Origin: Bacillota bacterium
Lineage (GTDB): Bacteria; Bacillota; Clostridia; Christensenellales; SZUA-584
DNA: 15,846 nt
Assembly (NCBI GenBank): GCA_023399095.1
Contig: JAEWQS010000165.1
Coordinates: forward strand, 1 to 15,846
Direction: 5' to 3'
A program made the translations under genes and the position numbers. The notes under the pieces were generated by a model that had not been told where the DNA came from, did not search any database, and saw only the letters and a program-made list of their open reading frames with translations. Of this stretch, positions 1 to 5,890 are shown in pieces (position 1 is the stretch's first letter; the number at the start of each line of letters is the position of its first letter).

Positions 1-106
1 AAATTTCGATCTTGAGATCCTTTTTGACCGAGCCTGTCTTGAATGTCGCGCCACATGCACATGTGACCGTACACTCATGATACTCGGGATGTATGCCTTG
101 TTTCAT
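1..106 (-). CDS. rpmE: 50S ribosomal protein L31 (zinc type), 3' end cut by the window edge
   Basis: The first 35 codons of L31, a small protein of the large ribosomal subunit, are present and the rest lies beyond the left edge. The visible protein starts MKQGIHPEYHE and continues through VTCACG and TFKTGS, which is the conserved L31 N-terminus. Cys16 and Cys18 are the first half of the four-cysteine zinc site, so this is the zinc-containing form and not the Cys-free paralogue made under zinc limitation. The ATG is preceded by an AGAGGTGAG Shine-Dalgarno at about 111-119, which fixes the start. It has its own promoter upstream at 173-200 and is transcribed in the same direction as the MFS gene at 246-1448. 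The identification is secure; the second CxxC lies outside the window. Confidence 0.93.
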   Translation of the reverse strand, partial: MKQGIHPEYHECTVTCACGATFKTGSVKKDLKIEI

Positions 107-172
107 TTGTACTCACCTCTATTCTTAAAACCGGCTGCAATTTTAGCTGCCAGCGTAAAAGTCACAAAATTG

Positions 173-200
173 ATTATAACATATGATTCAGAAAAATCAA
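173..200 (-). promoter_or_regulatory. Promoter and short leader of rpmE
   Basis: Read on the minus strand, TATAAT (173-178) is preceded by TG one base upstream, giving an extended -10 TGTTATAAT. A -35 TTGATT (195-200) sits 16 bp further upstream. Transcription would start near 166, leaving a leader of about 60 nt before the ATG. A short CTGGC/GCCGG pairing is possible in that leader. L31 leader RNAs that regulate rpmE are known in Firmicutes, but I cannot confirm a match to that family by eye. Confidence 0.6.
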
Positions 201-245
201 CGGTTTTTTTGTGAAAATCGCTACTTTTGGCCAACCATTTTATTT

Positions 246-1448
246 TTATAGCCAATCCCCATTCTCACTTGGCAAAGCCGCCGAATCGTGCCGGTTCACA
301 AGTTTGTCCCCTTTGAGCTTCCGTAGCTGCACGGCCACGATGCCGACGATGCTCAACACCGCCATGCTTATGAAGCCCACCATGTATCCGAAATAACCCA
401 CCAGTGCACCCATAACAATGGGGCCCAGCGTCATGCCGATGCCGTAGGACGCCTGAAAAACAGCCATCGTCGTAGAGCGGTATCCTTGCTGCGCGTTTTC
501 CATGGCGCACGTCATCAGCACCGACATCAAAGCCCCGTTTGCAATACCACAGATCCCCTGTAGGATGTAAAGCTGCCACATTGCCGTCGTCAGAGGCGTC
601 AATACGCAGTATACAACAAGGCACGCAAACAGCCCAGTGATCAACGTTTTATTGCTCCATCTCTTTGCAGAGCCAACCATCAGGGATGAAAGCACACCCA
701 CAGTCATAAAAACGATCATGAGAAAGGCCAGCTCGGTTTCCGCACCAGTCAGTTTCTTGGCATACGATGTGGTAAAAGACAGCGTTGTGGAAAAGATGAC
801 AGCTTGCATCACCAGCCCCAGCAGAGAATAGAAAATCAATGATTTATCCTGCAGAATCCCCTTAAGATCGATTTGTTTGATTTGTGTTGCCTGTGCTCTA
901 TGTTCTTTGACAAATATAAGCGTCAATATACTAAGGAAAGCGGAAATGATGCTTGCCGCAAACAGAAACGTCACACCCCGCGCTTCATTGATATACGCAC
1001 TGGCAATGAAAGCGAGTAAAATGCCGCCGTTGTTGCTCGCGATAGCAATACCCGTCGCTTTTTTTAGCTCGCTTTGCTCAAATAACGATGAGAAGAACAC
1101 AATGACGGCTACCCAGGTGGCCGACGTCATTCCGGAAAGGAAATTGGCCACAAGGAATGCGGCAGGAACAGGAAAAATGATTCGGATTGCCGATGCCGCT
1201 GCCGTGCACAGCAAACCGATATATATCAGTTTTTTCTGTCCGGTTCGCCTGTCGGCAAAAACGCCGACTGGGATTCGAAACAGCACCTGAGCAAACCCAT
1301 AAGAGCCAACGATGATGCCGACAAAAGACGACACAGCACCCAGGGAGAGCAGATAGGGTGTGTGATACGGAATATAAACAAATTGTGCAAACCAGAAAAA
1401 CAAGATCATGATGATCAGGAGCGTTTTGGTGACGGTTTTCTTCTGCAT
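246..1448 (-). CDS. MFS transporter, 12-TM drug/metabolite exporter type
   Basis: A 400-residue, very hydrophobic protein with about twelve predicted membrane helices, the usual size for a major facilitator superfamily porter. The loop after helix 2 carries the MFS motif A as GVFADRRTGQKK (residues 62-73), and a repeat-like GYFGYMVGF helix sits near the end. The first helix begins directly after a short basic N-terminus (MQKKTVTK). This would be a proton-coupled transporter in the cytoplasmic membrane; substrate cannot be read from sequence, and the architecture fits exporters more than sugar importers. The start is supported by CTGGAGTC upstream of the ATG. It is divergent from trpB2, has its own promoter, and no clear terminator is seen between it and rpmE. 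Confidence 0.85.
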   Translation of the reverse strand: MQKKTVTKTLLIIMILFFWFAQFVYIPYHTPYLLSLGAVSSFVGIIVGSYGFAQVLFRIPVGVFADRRTGQKKLIYIGLLCTAAASAIRIIFPVPAAFLVANFLSGMTSATWVAVIVFFSSLFEQSELKKATGIAIASNNGGILLAFIASAYINEARGVTFLFAASIISAFLSILTLIFVKEHRAQATQIKQIDLKGILQDKSLIFYSLLGLVMQAVIFSTTLSFTTSYAKKLTGAETELAFLMIVFMTVGVLSSLMVGSAKRWSNKTLITGLFACLVVYCVLTPLTTAMWQLYILQGICGIANGALMSVLMTCAMENAQQGYRSTTMAVFQASYGIGMTLGPIVMGALVGYFGYMVGFISMAVLSIVGIVAVQLRKLKGDKLVNRHDSAALPSENGDWL

Positions 1449-1496
1449 GGCTGACTCCAGTCTATTGTAGAAATGCTCTAAGGCATCTTTCTTCGT

Positions 1497-1525
1497 ATTC
1501 TATTCCCTCGGGCAGTGGTTTGCAA
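1497..1525 (-). promoter_or_regulatory. Promoter of the MFS gene
   Basis: On the minus strand a -35 TTGCAA (1520-1525) and a -10 TAGAAT (1497-1502) are separated by 17 bp. This lies about 50 bp upstream of the MFS start codon. It is a moderate sigma-A match (4/6 and 5/6). Confidence 0.5.
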
Positions 1526-1566
1526 GCTCATTTAGGTCGTAAAAGCGTATTTTGGCGTTTCCACTA

Positions 1567-1596
1567 TTGACACAAAGATTACGGCTGTCATATACT
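1567..1596 (+). promoter_or_regulatory. Strong sigma-A promoter of trpB2
   Basis: A perfect -35 TTGACA (1567-1572) and a -10 TATACT (1591-1596) are separated by 18 bp. Transcription should start near 1603, giving a leader of about 100 nt before the trpB2 start codon at 1702. Confidence 0.75.
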
Positions 1597-1603
1597 AGTT
1601 AAC

Positions 1604-1706
1604 GAGATTAGAGAGAATGCATTTTATAATTTGAACAAGACGAGACGAGACGAGATGTTATTCTTGACGACTCAAAAATAACATGATTAGAGGAGACGAG
1701 TATGAG
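1604..1706 (+). promoter_or_regulatory. trpB2 leader with spaced GAG/TAG triplets and a hairpin (possible TRAP-type site)
   Basis: The leader carries triplets GAG 1604, TAG 1609 and GAG 1613; then GAG 1642, 1647 and 1652, each separated by AC; then TAG 1688, GAG 1693, GAG 1698 and GAG 1704, with spacers of 2, 2 and 3 nt. The last set covers the Shine-Dalgarno and runs into the start codon. Between the last two sets lies a hairpin (1655-1684). The trp RNA-binding attenuation protein (TRAP, MtrB) of Bacillus binds GAG/UAG repeats spaced by 2-3 nt, and in some targets these overlap the ribosome-binding site. TRAP-type control of this gene is my inference. A simple GACGA tandem repeat next to a normal ribosome-binding site is the alternative. 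No T-box features were seen. Confidence 0.4.
1655..1684 (+). repeat. Hairpin in the trpB2 leader
   Basis: ATGTTATT (1655-1662) pairs perfectly with AATAACAT (1677-1684). After one C-A mismatch, TTGA (1664-1667) pairs with TCAA (1672-1675) around the loop CGAC. No T-run follows, so it is not a terminator. It begins directly after the triple GAG-AC block and ends a few bases before the TAG/GAG block over the ribosome-binding site. Confidence 0.65.
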
Positions 1707-3069
1707 CAAAATCATTCCTAACAAGGTCTATTTGACCGAAGACGAATTACCAAAACAATATTATAATATTGCAGCGGATATGCCAAATAGGCCTCAGCCT
1801 TATTTGCATCCCATGACGCAACAGCCGGCAGCCGCATCCGATTTAGAGCCGCTTTTCGCAAAGGCGCTCATCGAGCAGGAAATGTCGACGGAACGTTATA
1901 TCGACATCCCCAAAGAAGTCAGAGATATCTATGCCAAATTCCGTCCTTCACCGTTGGTGCGCGCTTATGGTCTGGAAAAAGCGCTGGATACTCCCGCCAA
2001 AATCTATTACAAATACGAAGGCAACAACCCCTCGGGCAGCCACAAGCTCAACAGCGCTGTGCCGCAAGCTTTCTATAACAAAATTGAAGGCATCAAGCGT
2101 TTGTCCACTGAGACGGGCGCTGGTCAATGGGGCAGTGCGCTTTCCATTGCGTGTGCCATGTTTGATCTTGAATGCGCGGTCTATATGGTTCGCGTATCGT
2201 ACGAGCAAAAGCCGTACAGAAAAACACTGATGCAAACCTACGGCGCCACCGTGGTCGCAAGCCCGTCCAATTTAACCAACGCGGGCCGCGCGATACTCGC
2301 CAAGGACCCGAATTCACTCGGCAGCCTCGGCATCGCCATCTCCGAAGCCGTGGAAGATGCTGTGATGCGTGAAGACACGCACTATGCGCTCGGAAGCGTG
2401 CTTAACCACGTGATTCTGCACCAGTCCATCATCGGTCAAGAAGCCAAGAAGCAGTTTGAAATGATCGACGAGTATCCGGATATCATCATCGGCTGCAACG
2501 GCGGCGGCTCCAATTTCTCGGGCTGCTCGTTCCCGTTCCTGCACAATACGCTGACCAAAGGGACAAAAACAGAGTTCATCGCGGTAGAGCCGTCGGCCTG
2601 CCCCAAGCTGACAAAGGGCAGGTTCATGTATGACTACGGCGATACCGCCAAAATGGCGCCCATCACGATGATGTATACCTTAGGGCATGATTTTATTCCT
2701 GCGGGCATTCACGCGGGCGGTCTTCGCTATCACGGCGATTCCGCTCTGCTGTCTCAGCTTTACCACGACGGCTATATCAAAGCGGCAGCCGTTCACCAGA
2801 CAGATGTATTCAAAGCGGCGGTGCAGTTTGCTCGCAGCGAGATCATACTGCCTGCGCCCGAATCGTCTCACGCCATTGCGCACGTGATTGAAAAGGCGCT
2901 GGAATGCAAGGAATCCGGCGAGGCCAAGACAATATTCTTCAATCTCTCCGGCCACGGCAATTTCGACCTCGCGGCTTATGAAGAATACCTTACGGGCAAT
3001 CTTGTGGACTTTGAGTATACCGATGACATGCTAAAGCAGGGTCTTTCCACCGTTCCCGCCATCGGTTAA
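1702..3069 (+). CDS. trpB: Tryptophan synthase beta chain, TrpB2 type (standalone)
   Basis: A 455-residue PLP-dependent enzyme that joins indole and serine to make tryptophan. The PLP lysine is Lys115 in SGSHKLNSA. ETGAGQWG (137-144) carries the catalytic acid, CNGGGSNFSG (265-274) is the phosphate-binding loop, PAPESSHA lies at 385-391, and LSGHGNFD (415-422) is the cofactor-ring site. The length and long N-terminal extension (PQPYLHPMTQQP, residues 31-42) mark the TrpB2 subfamily, which is longer than the roughly 400-residue TrpB1. There is no trpA or other trp gene beside it, so it may use free indole (salvage), which is typical of solitary TrpB2. The AGAGGAG Shine-Dalgarno supports the start. 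It is a single-gene unit with its own promoter, an unusual leader and a terminator. Confidence 0.93.
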   Translation: MSKIIPNKVYLTEDELPKQYYNIAADMPNRPQPYLHPMTQQPAAASDLEPLFAKALIEQEMSTERYIDIPKEVRDIYAKFRPSPLVRAYGLEKALDTPAKIYYKYEGNNPSGSHKLNSAVPQAFYNKIEGIKRLSTETGAGQWGSALSIACAMFDLECAVYMVRVSYEQKPYRKTLMQTYGATVVASPSNLTNAGRAILAKDPNSLGSLGIAISEAVEDAVMREDTHYALGSVLNHVILHQSIIGQEAKKQFEMIDEYPDIIIGCNGGGSNFSGCSFPFLHNTLTKGTKTEFIAVEPSACPKLTKGRFMYDYGDTAKMAPITMMYTLGHDFIPAGIHAGGLRYHGDSALLSQLYHDGYIKAAAVHQTDVFKAAVQFARSEIILPAPESSHAIAHVIEKALECKESGEAKTIFFNLSGHGNFDLAAYEEYLTGNLVDFEYTDDMLKQGLSTVPAIG

Positions 3070-3093
3070 GATCGGCTAAATATTGATGTAATG

Positions 3094-3122
3094 AAGCGGC
3101 TGCGCCTCGCAGCCGCTTTTTC
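3094..3122 (+). terminator. Intrinsic terminator of trpB2
   Basis: GCGGCTGCG (3096-3104) pairs perfectly with CGCAGCCGC (3108-3116) around the loop CCT, extended by A-T pairs. A run of five T follows (3117-3121). It lies 25 bp after the trpB2 stop codon. Confidence 0.93.
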
Positions 3123-3147
3123 ATATCTGTTACATTGATGCTCTTTA

Positions 3148-3153
3148 TATAAT
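3148..3153 (+). promoter_or_regulatory. -10 element before the membrane PH-like gene
   Basis: A perfect TATAAT lies between the trpB2 terminator and the next gene. No convincing -35 is seen at 16-18 bp. It matters because an upstream ATG at 3154 directly abuts it and would not be transcribed, which favours the downstream start at 3193. Confidence 0.45.
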
Positions 3154-3192
3154 GTGTTATTATGTTATATCCTTACACAAGGAGTTATGACT

Positions 3193-3762
3193 ATGGAATA
3201 TGAACTCAACACGCATCTTAAAGAAGAATTATCAGCCGATGAGCAACTCCTTTGGCATGCTCAACCCAATCCCAATATATTATTTACTCCACTTGATTTT
3301 TTTCTTGTTCCATTCAGCCTGTTCTGGACATCAACGGTTGTTTATTTCTTTGTTAGCTCACTGTTGAAGGGCTTTTCATTTTTCGCCCTGCCCTTCTTGT
3401 CGTTTTTCTTGTTAATGGGATTCTACATAACAATCGGACGCTTTCTAAATAAACGTAGCCTCAAGAAAAAAACGCTGTACGCTCTTACTAACAAAAGAGT
3501 GATCGAAATATCAATAGGCCGCTTAATTCGCAAGAAGTCACTTTCTTACTCACAAATAAAAAATATTAACTGCAATATCCGCCGCAATAAAAACGGTTCA
3601 ATCACCTTTGGTAACGGAAGCCTTTCAAAAATGTTTACAGGATTCTATGCCAATTCCGGCATGGATATATTCATTGCCGGTAACGCTTCACGCGAACCTG
3701 CGCTCTACGATATCAATAATGCAGATGTTCCCGCATCCATTATCAAAAAGTATATTAAATAA
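3193..3762 (+). CDS. Small membrane protein with bacterial PH-like domain
   Basis: A 189-residue protein when started at 3193. ATGs at 3154 and 3187 are in frame, but the AAGGAG Shine-Dalgarno (3179-3184) is correctly spaced only for 3193. After a short soluble N-terminus with the WHAQP motif (residues 21-25, similar to the WxGQP of bacterial PH proteins), two hydrophobic segments follow at about 34-57 and 60-83. A basic connector (NKRSLKKK) leads to a beta-rich domain with YALTNKRVIEI (96-106), typical of PH-like (bPH2/YdbS-type) folds, ending in LYDINNADVPASII. The topology suggests a cytoplasmic PH-like domain anchored to the membrane. The function is unknown. The cupin gene follows 37 bp later and may be co-transcribed. 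Confidence 0.72.
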   Translation: MEYELNTHLKEELSADEQLLWHAQPNPNILFTPLDFFLVPFSLFWTSTVVYFFVSSLLKGFSFFALPFLSFFLLMGFYITIGRFLNKRSLKKKTLYALTNKRVIEISIGRLIRKKSLSYSQIKNINCNIRRNKNGSITFGNGSLSKMFTGFYANSGMDIFIAGNASREPALYDINNADVPASIIKKYIK

Positions 3763-3799
3763 TCTGATCCGCATTTTTAATTTTTAATAGGAGTATCTA

Positions 3800-4114
3800 A
3801 TGACCAAAGAAACAAAGGAAATAAAGGTTCTCGACGGCATCACGCGCAAAACGCTTTGCTATGGCGAGAAAACGTTGATGACAGAGTTCAAGCTGCAAGG
3901 CGGCAAAACACTGCCGATGCACAATCACCCCGAAGAGCAAACTGGCTATCTTGTATCCGGCCACATCATCCTCACCATCGGCTAAAAAGAATATGACACA
4001 TATCCCGGTGATGCATGGATTATCCCAGCCGATGTATCCCATGGCGCTAAGATTCTTGAAGACTCTGTCGCGATCGAAGTGTTCTCTCCCGTCCGCGCTG
4101 ACTATCTGCCATAA
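3800..4114 (+). pseudogene. Small cupin protein interrupted by one in-frame TAA
   Basis: The frame reads as a complete 104-codon single-domain cupin except for TAA at codon 62 (3983-3985). Before it comes cupin motif 1, GKTLPMHNHPEEQTGYLVSG, with metal-ligand candidates His41 and His43. After it the same frame continues KEYDTYPGDAWIIPADVSH, cupin motif 2, with His81, and ends SPVRADYLP at a second TAA. No frameshift is needed: one base change (for example GAA or CAA to TAA) explains the break. The N-terminal 61 residues alone lack half of the metal site and are unlikely to be functional. An AGGAG Shine-Dalgarno precedes the ATG. It could be a true pseudogene, a polymorphism or a sequencing error. 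The substrate cannot be told for such short cupins. Confidence 0.85.
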
Positions 4115-4128
4115 TCCATCATTTATGC

Positions 4129-4157
4129 TTGACAAAGCAGTCGTTCCTCTTTACAAT
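4129..4157 (+). promoter_or_regulatory. Promoter of the GNAT-tetR operon
   Basis: A perfect -35 TTGACA (4129-4134) and a -10 TACAAT (4152-4157) are separated by exactly 17 bp. The last bases of the -10 are inside the inverted repeat at 4156-4183, so a bound repressor would block this promoter. Confidence 0.82.
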
Positions 4158-4183
4158 TACCATTGGTAATAACCAATGGTAAT
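4156..4183 (+). promoter_or_regulatory. Perfect inverted repeat, probable TetR operator
   Basis: ATTACCATTGGT (4156-4167) and ACCAATGGTAAT (4172-4183) are exact reverse complements with AATA between them. Each arm is itself close to palindromic: TTACCATTGGTAA (4157-4169) and TAACCAATGGTAA (4170-4182), with centres 13 bp apart. This could therefore hold two regulator dimers side by side. It covers the end of the -10 and the transcription start. The TetR-family gene two cistrons downstream is the obvious ligand; autoregulation is inferred. Confidence 0.75.
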
Positions 4184-4199
4184 ATAGGAGACTAAATAT

Positions 4200-4694
4200 A
4201 TGCAGCAAACAGCCATATTAAGGCCGCTTAAAACAGACGACGCGCAGCAGGTCATGGATATCTTTAATTATTATGTGGAAAATAGCTTCGCCGCTTATCC
4301 GCAAACAAAGCTGCCTGTTGAGTTTTACAGCGCTTTGATGACCTCTTACCAGGGGTATCCGAATGCCGCGGCGCTTCAGGACGGCAAGGTGATAGGATTC
4401 GGCGGTCTTCGCGCTTACAGTCCCATGTCCACGTTCAGTCACACGGCGGAGCTTTCTTATTTCCTCAGTGTTGACCACACGTCCAAAGGGCTGGGTTCTT
4501 TGATGCTTAACCACTTTATCGAAGGGGCTAAAGAAAAAAATATCGACATACTGTTGGCAGGCATCAGTTCACTGAACGAAGCCAGCCTTGCGTTTCATAA
4601 AAAACACGGATTCACAGTATGCAGAACGTTTAAAAAAATCGGCTGCAAAAACTGCATTGATTTTGATGTGGTTTATATGCAAAAATTTATCTGA
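4200..4694 (+). CDS. GNAT-family N-acetyltransferase
   Basis: A 164-residue single-domain acetyltransferase. It opens with ILRPLKTDDAQQVMDIFNYYVENS (residues 6-29), the N-terminal pattern of the phosphinothricin/L-amino-acid acetyltransferase (PAT/YwnH) branch. The acetyl-CoA-binding motif A is VDHTSKGLGSLML (91-103), with GLG in place of the usual G-x-G/A. Motif B is NEASLAFHKKHGF (126-138), in which the acceptor-side helix is well conserved. The substrate is likely a small amine, amino acid or related compound, but this is not settled. It is the first gene of an operon: an AGGAG Shine-Dalgarno lies 9 nt before the ATG, and tetR starts 9 nt after its stop. Expression is probably repressed through the operator at 4156-4183. 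Confidence 0.86.
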   Translation: MQQTAILRPLKTDDAQQVMDIFNYYVENSFAAYPQTKLPVEFYSALMTSYQGYPNAAALQDGKVIGFGGLRAYSPMSTFSHTAELSYFLSVDHTSKGLGSLMLNHFIEGAKEKNIDILLAGISSLNEASLAFHKKHGFTVCRTFKKIGCKNCIDFDVVYMQKFI

Positions 4695-4703
4695 GGGGAT
4701 ATT

Positions 4704-5306
4704 ATGGCGAAAGGAATCAGCAAAGACCACGTTATCGATACCGCGCTGGCGCTTATCGACAAGCACCAAGGCGTAAAGAAGCTCAATTTTCGAGACATCG
4801 CGCGGGAGATTGGTTGCGCGCACACAAATCTTTATAACTACTTCCCCTCATTTGAGGCGCTGTTGTGGGAAGCACAGGAAATGATCATGAAGCGGCTGCA
4901 AAGCAGCATAAACGAGAGCATGGTGAACGTTTCAGAGCCGAAAGACAAGCTTTTGGCTTTCTTTCGCTCTTTTATCGATTTCTACCTTGACCACGAGGGA
5001 TGGTTTAAGCTTTCATGGTTCGAGCAGTTTCACAGCCCGAGACCTCAGGCACATTATGACCACACACTGAGCACAGTCAATGCGCTGTTGGAGAGCCTGA
5101 TTAATGTCTCACAGCAGCTTCATCACTGTGAAATTGACATTGAGCAAATGCGACTTTATCTTCACAACGTCCACTGCTACGTGATTGGAGAACTATCTAT
5201 CTTTTTCACAGGCCGAAACCTCATTCAGGACGAGCCGTCTTTCAGAGCGTATGTGCTTGAGCAATCCGTGAAAATACTGAGGCTTCTCATGCAATCACAA
5301 TCATAA
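4704..5306 (+). CDS. TetR-family transcriptional regulator
   Basis: A 200-residue regulator with an N-terminal TetR DNA-binding domain: the HTH spans about residues 28-54, reading NFRDIAREIGCAHTNLYNYF followed by PSFEALL, with the typical LYNYF recognition-helix end. The remainder (about 60-200) is a helical ligand/dimerisation domain containing many aromatic and histidine residues (FYLDHEGWFKLSWFEQFHSP), with no family I can name. It is co-transcribed with the GNAT gene: GAGGGGA lies just upstream of its ATG, and only 9 nt separate the two genes. It probably represses its own operon by binding the inverted repeat at the promoter. The inducer is unknown; a compound that the acetyltransferase modifies is a reasonable guess only. 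Confidence 0.88.
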   Translation: MAKGISKDHVIDTALALIDKHQGVKKLNFRDIAREIGCAHTNLYNYFPSFEALLWEAQEMIMKRLQSSINESMVNVSEPKDKLLAFFRSFIDFYLDHEGWFKLSWFEQFHSPRPQAHYDHTLSTVNALLESLINVSQQLHHCEIDIEQMRLYLHNVHCYVIGELSIFFTGRNLIQDEPSFRAYVLEQSVKILRLLMQSQS

Positions 5307-5325
5307 AAAGGATTTATAAACATAT

Positions 5326-5351
5326 AAAAAAGCGGCTGTTCAAGGCCGCTT
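5326..5351 (-). terminator. Intrinsic terminator of the 156-aa gene
   Basis: AAGCGGC (5330-5336) pairs with GCCGCTT (5345-5351) around an 8-nt loop. On the minus strand it is followed by a run of T (complement of A 5326-5331), so it serves the minus-strand gene that ends at 5367. On the plus strand there is no T-run after the stem, so tetR may end here less efficiently. Confidence 0.82.
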
Positions 5352-5366
5352 GAGCATATTTCTTGT

Positions 5367-5837
5367 TCAAATCAGTATGCTTAGAATGCTGCCATTCGTT
5401 TTTTCAAGATATTGCTTATAGGCCGCCACCGTATCGCTGTATGCGGTAACGGCATTGCGCGTGGATATAGAATCACCCAGAGCCTCTCTGACTTTTTCCG
5501 TATTGGCCTTGCTCGTATCAAGGATACCGAAAAAATTTGACATGTCGGTGCCTTTTTCAAACAGGCTCACCACACTGTTACTCAGTGCATCGTTTGTGCC
5601 CTGATCTTTGACTTGGCTCAGCTTATAGATGTCCTTGGCATCGCTTGCGACACTACCAATTGTGCTGAGTTTGGATTCATTGCTCAGCATATCCAGCGCA
5701 TCGGTGATGTTCGATACGTTGAACCTTGACTGTGACACGGCGGACGCATCCGCAGCGTTTTGCTTATAGGTGTCGCTGTTTGTCAGGGCATAAATGTTAT
5801 AATAGGACTTGGATAAACTGGATATAGCTAAACTCAT
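5367..5837 (-). CDS. Unrecognised 156-residue soluble protein
   Basis: I do not recognise this protein. It starts MSLAISSLSKSYYNIYALTN, has no signal peptide, no membrane helix and no cysteine, and is rich in Ser, Asn, Ala, Thr and Asp. The middle reads as amphipathic helices (DALDMLSNESKLSTIGSVAS, then DAKDIYKLSQVKDQG). The second half contains YSDTVAAYKQYLEK (133-146), and the protein ends on a hydrophobic tail ILSILI. The composition recalls helical filament- or surface-associated proteins, but this is only an impression. It is a single-gene unit: an extended -10 promoter lies at 5863-5871, a GGGGATGATG Shine-Dalgarno region precedes the ATG, and a terminator follows at 5326-5351. Coding is supported by its length, Shine-Dalgarno and flanking signals. 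Confidence 0.72.
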   Translation of the reverse strand: MSLAISSLSKSYYNIYALTNSDTYKQNAADASAVSQSRFNVSNITDALDMLSNESKLSTIGSVASDAKDIYKLSQVKDQGTNDALSNSVVSLFEKGTDMSNFFGILDTSKANTEKVREALGDSISTRNAVTAYSDTVAAYKQYLEKTNGSILSILI

Positions 5838-5862
5838 TTATCATCATCCCCTTCTTATGCAT

Positions 5863-5871
5863 ATTATAACA
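5863..5871 (-). promoter_or_regulatory. Extended -10 promoter of the 156-aa gene
   Basis: TGTTATAAT on the minus strand, about 25 bp upstream of the ATG and between it and the stop of the permease fusion gene. No -35 is recognisable, which is common for extended -10 promoters. Confidence 0.55.
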
Positions 5872-5890
5872 CCGTTTGTCCCATAATACA

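Noticed and set aside
1603..1701. T-box or tryptophan leader-peptide attenuator before trpB2
   Set aside because: No T-box sequence or terminator/antiterminator pair is seen, and the short leader frames (1618 and 1655) contain no Trp codons.
3154..3192. Upstream starts for the PH-like protein at 3154 and 3187
   Set aside because: 3154 directly abuts the -10 element and 3187 is only 2 nt after GGAG; 3193 has proper Shine-Dalgarno spacing.
3983..3985. Programmed recoding (readthrough, selenocysteine or frameshift) in the cupin gene
   Set aside because: The stop is TAA, which is not used for selenocysteine. No downstream structure stands out, and the frame is unchanged, so a point mutation or base error is simpler.
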